64,000 nt of DNA from Neptunicoccus cionae. GTDB taxonomy: Bacteria > Pseudomonadota > Alphaproteobacteria > Rhodobacterales > Rhodobacteraceae. The position numbers were made by a program, and so were the translations under genes. Location: positions 868,001 through 932,000 of the forward strand of contig NZ_PKOJ01000001.1 in assembly GCF_002860325.1 (NCBI RefSeq). Reading direction: 5' to 3'. Under the pieces are notes generated by a model that ran no database searches, had not been told where the DNA came from, and worked only from the letters and a program-made list of their open reading frames with translations. Position 1 is the stretch's first letter. Every line of letters begins with the position of its first letter. Below are positions 62,193-64,000 of the stretch, one piece after another.

Positions 62193-62753
62193 ATGAAAAT
62201 TCTCAACACTCTCGCAGCCCTCGCCCTGTCGTCCGCTCCGGCGTTTGCCGCCAGTGGTCCATTCTTCAGCATGGCCAACACCGACTTTGTGGTCACAATC
62301 GCATTTGTGATCTTCATTGCGGTTCTGGTTTATCTGAAGGTTCCTGCGAAGGTTGCCGGTCTGCTGGACAAGCGTGCGACTGACATCCAGTCTGAACTGG
62401 ACGAAGCCCGTGCCCTGCGTGAAGAAGCCCAGAGCATTCTGGCCACTTACGAGCGCAAGCAAAAGGAAGTGTCCGAACAGGCCGAGCACATCATCGAAAC
62501 TGCCAAAGCCGAAGCAAACCGCGCTGCCGAACAGGCGAAAGAAGACATCAAAGTCTCTATCGCACGTCGTCTGCAAGGCGCCGAGGACCAGATCGCATCG
62601 GCTCAGGCTGCCGCGATCAAGGACGTGCGGGATCGTGCTATCGCTGTAGCTGTAGCTGCAGCCAGCGACGTGATCGCGAAAGGCATGACTGCTAAAGACG
62701 CAGGCGCGCTGATCGACGCTTCCATCAAGGATGTGGGCGAAAAGCTGCACTAA
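62193..62753 (+). CDS. atpF: ATP synthase F0 subunit b
   Basis: Peripheral-stalk subunit of 186 aa. A signal-like N-terminus (LNTLAALALSSAPAFA) precedes the membrane helix FVVTIAFVIFIAVLVYLKVP and the stalk coiled coil. ATG 62193 is chosen with AAGGGTGA upstream, five bases after the b' stop. Last gene of the F0 operon; F1 genes are elsewhere, as in other Rhodobacterales. Terminator at 62806. Confidence 0.95.
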   Translation: MKILNTLAALALSSAPAFAASGPFFSMANTDFVVTIAFVIFIAVLVYLKVPAKVAGLLDKRATDIQSELDEARALREEAQSILATYERKQKEVSEQAEHIIETAKAEANRAAEQAKEDIKVSIARRLQGAEDQIASAQAAAIKDVRDRAIAVAVAAASDVIAKGMTAKDAGALIDASIKDVGEKLH

Positions 62754-62805
62754 TCTGACGGCGGGCGGAACGCATTTAGGGTTCTGCCTCTGGCACTAAG
62801 ACACG

Positions 62806-62837
62806 AAAAACCCCGCAGTGAAGGCTGCGGGGTTTTT
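62806..62837. terminator. Bidirectional intrinsic terminator between atpF and hom
   Basis: AAAAACCCCGCAG and CTGCGGGGTTTTT form a perfect 13-bp stem with a 6-nt loop and A/T runs on both sides, serving the convergent genes. Confidence 0.93.
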
Positions 62838-62895
62838 CTTTGGATATTTCCAGAAAATGGAAGCCGGAAGCTCAGGTTCCGGCTGCGCTGTTTTC

Positions 62896-64000
62896 TTAAA
62901 CTTCTACGATCTTGAGCGCGATCGGATCGCTTGTGGCATCGCCAGTGGCCTTTATACCCTCTATGGCGGCTGCCACGTCGGAAGGCTTGCAAGGGTGGGT
63001 GACGATCAGCACAGGCGCACTGTCCCCTTCGTGGTTCTGCTGGCGCAGCCGGTCGATAGAGACATTGGCATCTCCAAGCGCGCGGGCGATGTTGGCGAGC
63101 ACACCTGGCGCATCCCGCAGGCTGGTGCGGATGTAATAGGCCGACGGCGCTTGGGACTGGGCCGAAGGTGTGTCCACCAGTTGTGCCGCAGGAATGCCAA
63201 AGACAGGCAGGGTAAGGCCCCGCGCAATATCCATCACGTCGCCCATCACGGCGCTGGCGGTCGGGCCTTCGCCGGCACCGGCGCCGCGCAGCACGATCTG
63301 GCCGACGCTGTCGCCTTCGATCACGATCATGTTGGTGCCGCCCTCAAGCTGGCCCAGCGGCGAGTTGTAGGGCACAAGACAGGGCTGCATGGTTTGTTCC
63401 AGCCCGTGCTCTGTCATCTGGCTAAGACCCAGCAGTTTGATCCGGTACCCCATGTCGCTGGCGGCGCGGATATCGTCGATGGAAATCTCGCCGATGCCTT
63501 GCAGTTGTGCCGCTTTGAAATCGACCTGTGTGCCATAAGCGATTGAGGAGAGCAGCACGAGTTTATGCGCCGCATCAATCCCGCCTACATCAAGGTTCGG
63601 GTCCGCTTCCAGATAACCGAGTTGGTTGGCCTCTTCGAACACGTCCTCATAGGGCAGGCCGGCATTTTCCATCCGGGTCAGGATGTAATTACAGGTTCCG
63701 TTCATCACACCCATGATGCGGGTGATGTTGTTGCCGGCAAGGCCTTCGGTCAGGGCCTTAATCACCGGAATACCACCGGCAACAGCGGCTTCGAAGCGCA
63801 GGTTCAATCCGTTTTTCTCTGCCGCAGAGGCAAGAGCGTGGCCGTGATGGGCGAGAAGCGCCTTGTTGGCGGTGACGACGTGTTTGCCTGCCGCCAGAGC
63901 AGCTTCTACCGAAGCTTTGGCGGGGCCGTCTTCGCCGCCCATCAGTTCAACGTAGACATCCACATCGTCCCGTTGCGCCAGTTTGGTCGGATCGTCTTCC
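62896..64000 (-). CDS. hom: Homoserine dehydrogenase (partial, N-terminus off window)
   Basis: NAD(P)-dependent enzyme of the threonine/methionine branch. The frame is open through the right edge, so the N-terminal Rossmann start is missing. Visible are HVVTANKALLAHHG, RFEAAVAGGIPVIKAL, MGVMNGTCNYILTRM, ANQLGYLEADPNLDVGGIDAAHKL (catalytic Asp/Lys region) and a C-terminal ACT domain (RTSLRDAPGVLANIARALGDANVSIDRL) for threonine feedback. At least 368 codons are present. Confidence 0.97.
   Translation of the reverse strand, partial: EDDPTKLAQRDDVDVYVELMGGEDGPAKASVEAALAAGKHVVTANKALLAHHGHALASAAEKNGLNLRFEAAVAGGIPVIKALTEGLAGNNITRIMGVMNGTCNYILTRMENAGLPYEDVFEEANQLGYLEADPNLDVGGIDAAHKLVLLSSIAYGTQVDFKAAQLQGIGEISIDDIRAASDMGYRIKLLGLSQMTEHGLEQTMQPCLVPYNSPLGQLEGGTNMIVIEGDSVGQIVLRGAGAGEGPTASAVMGDVMDIARGLTLPVFGIPAAQLVDTPSAQSQAPSAYYIRTSLRDAPGVLANIARALGDANVSIDRLRQQNHEGDSAPVLIVTHPCKPSDVAAAIEGIKATGDATSDPIALKIVEV

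Noticed and set aside
1-64000. CRISPR array, tRNA, rRNA, insertion sequence or prophage
   Set aside because: No regularly spaced repeats, cloverleaf sequences, transposase or phage genes were found on either strand.

Overview
The window is chromosomal DNA from a marine-type alphaproteobacterium of the order Rhodobacterales (Roseobacter/Rhodobacteraceae group). The evidence is gene order (ruvCAB - ybgC - tolQRAB - pal - cpoB - tilS - ftsH; an F0 operon atpI-B-E-F'-F separate from F1), DUF1127 genes, a Tad pilus locus of the rhodobacterial type, frequent TTG/GTG starts and high-GC codon use. The genus cannot be fixed from the sequence alone. No rRNA, tRNA, CRISPR array, insertion sequence or prophage was seen.

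Layout. 1-7.2 kb: a truncated ferric-iron binding protein gene behind an IscR/Iron-Rhodo-like palindrome, then housekeeping genes (TauE/SafE, mazG, an M20 amidohydrolase, a YghU-type GST, msrA, prmA, a small membrane protein). 7.2-8.0 kb: a DUF1127 gene followed by two hairpins whose loops carry CCTCCC, strongly reminiscent of the Rhodobacter CcaF1/CcsR stress RNA locus. 8.0-20.2 kb: a long co-directional block for recombination (ruvCAB), the Tol-Pal envelope machine, tilS and ftsH; ftsH has a heat-shock-type promoter. 20.3-23.7 kb: a MOSC protein, fhs and folD (one-carbon metabolism). 23.9-29.3 kb (minus): PdeM phosphoesterase, Lhr-type helicase, a 3-hydroxyisobutyrate-dehydrogenase-like enzyme and an AAA ATPase. 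29.4-31.0 kb: a polytopic GT-C-like membrane protein.

31.0-41.4 kb (minus) is a Tad/Flp pilus locus: prepilin peptidase, two TPR proteins, TadC, TadB, TadA, CpaE/TadZ, an OmpA-like lipoprotein, the CpaC secretin, CpaB and a short Flp-like pilin with an unusual Asp-Trp in place of Glu-Tyr. 41.7-47.7 kb holds a lytic transglycosylase and then a set that closely resembles the mycobacterial decaprenyl-phosphoryl-arabinose pathway: a HAD-UbiA fusion (DPPR synthase plus probable phosphatase), a secreted protein of unknown function, DprE2-like and DprE1-like epimerase subunits, and a polytopic YbhN/UPF0104-type membrane protein. This is the most striking content of the window.

47.8-58.9 kb is mixed metabolism and small conserved genes: succinyl-CoA:3-ketoacid CoA-transferase, a YigZ-like protein, an L,D-transpeptidase, an XRE regulator, CsbD, an A+T-richer GIY-YIG/T5orf172-type gene beside a long inverted repeat, rimO, DUF1810, MaoC, a thioesterase, a TIGR03084 protein, an MFS transporter and a second DUF1127 protein. 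59.0-64.0 kb: a LysR regulator, the ATP synthase F0 operon and the 3' part of homoserine dehydrogenase running off the end of the window.
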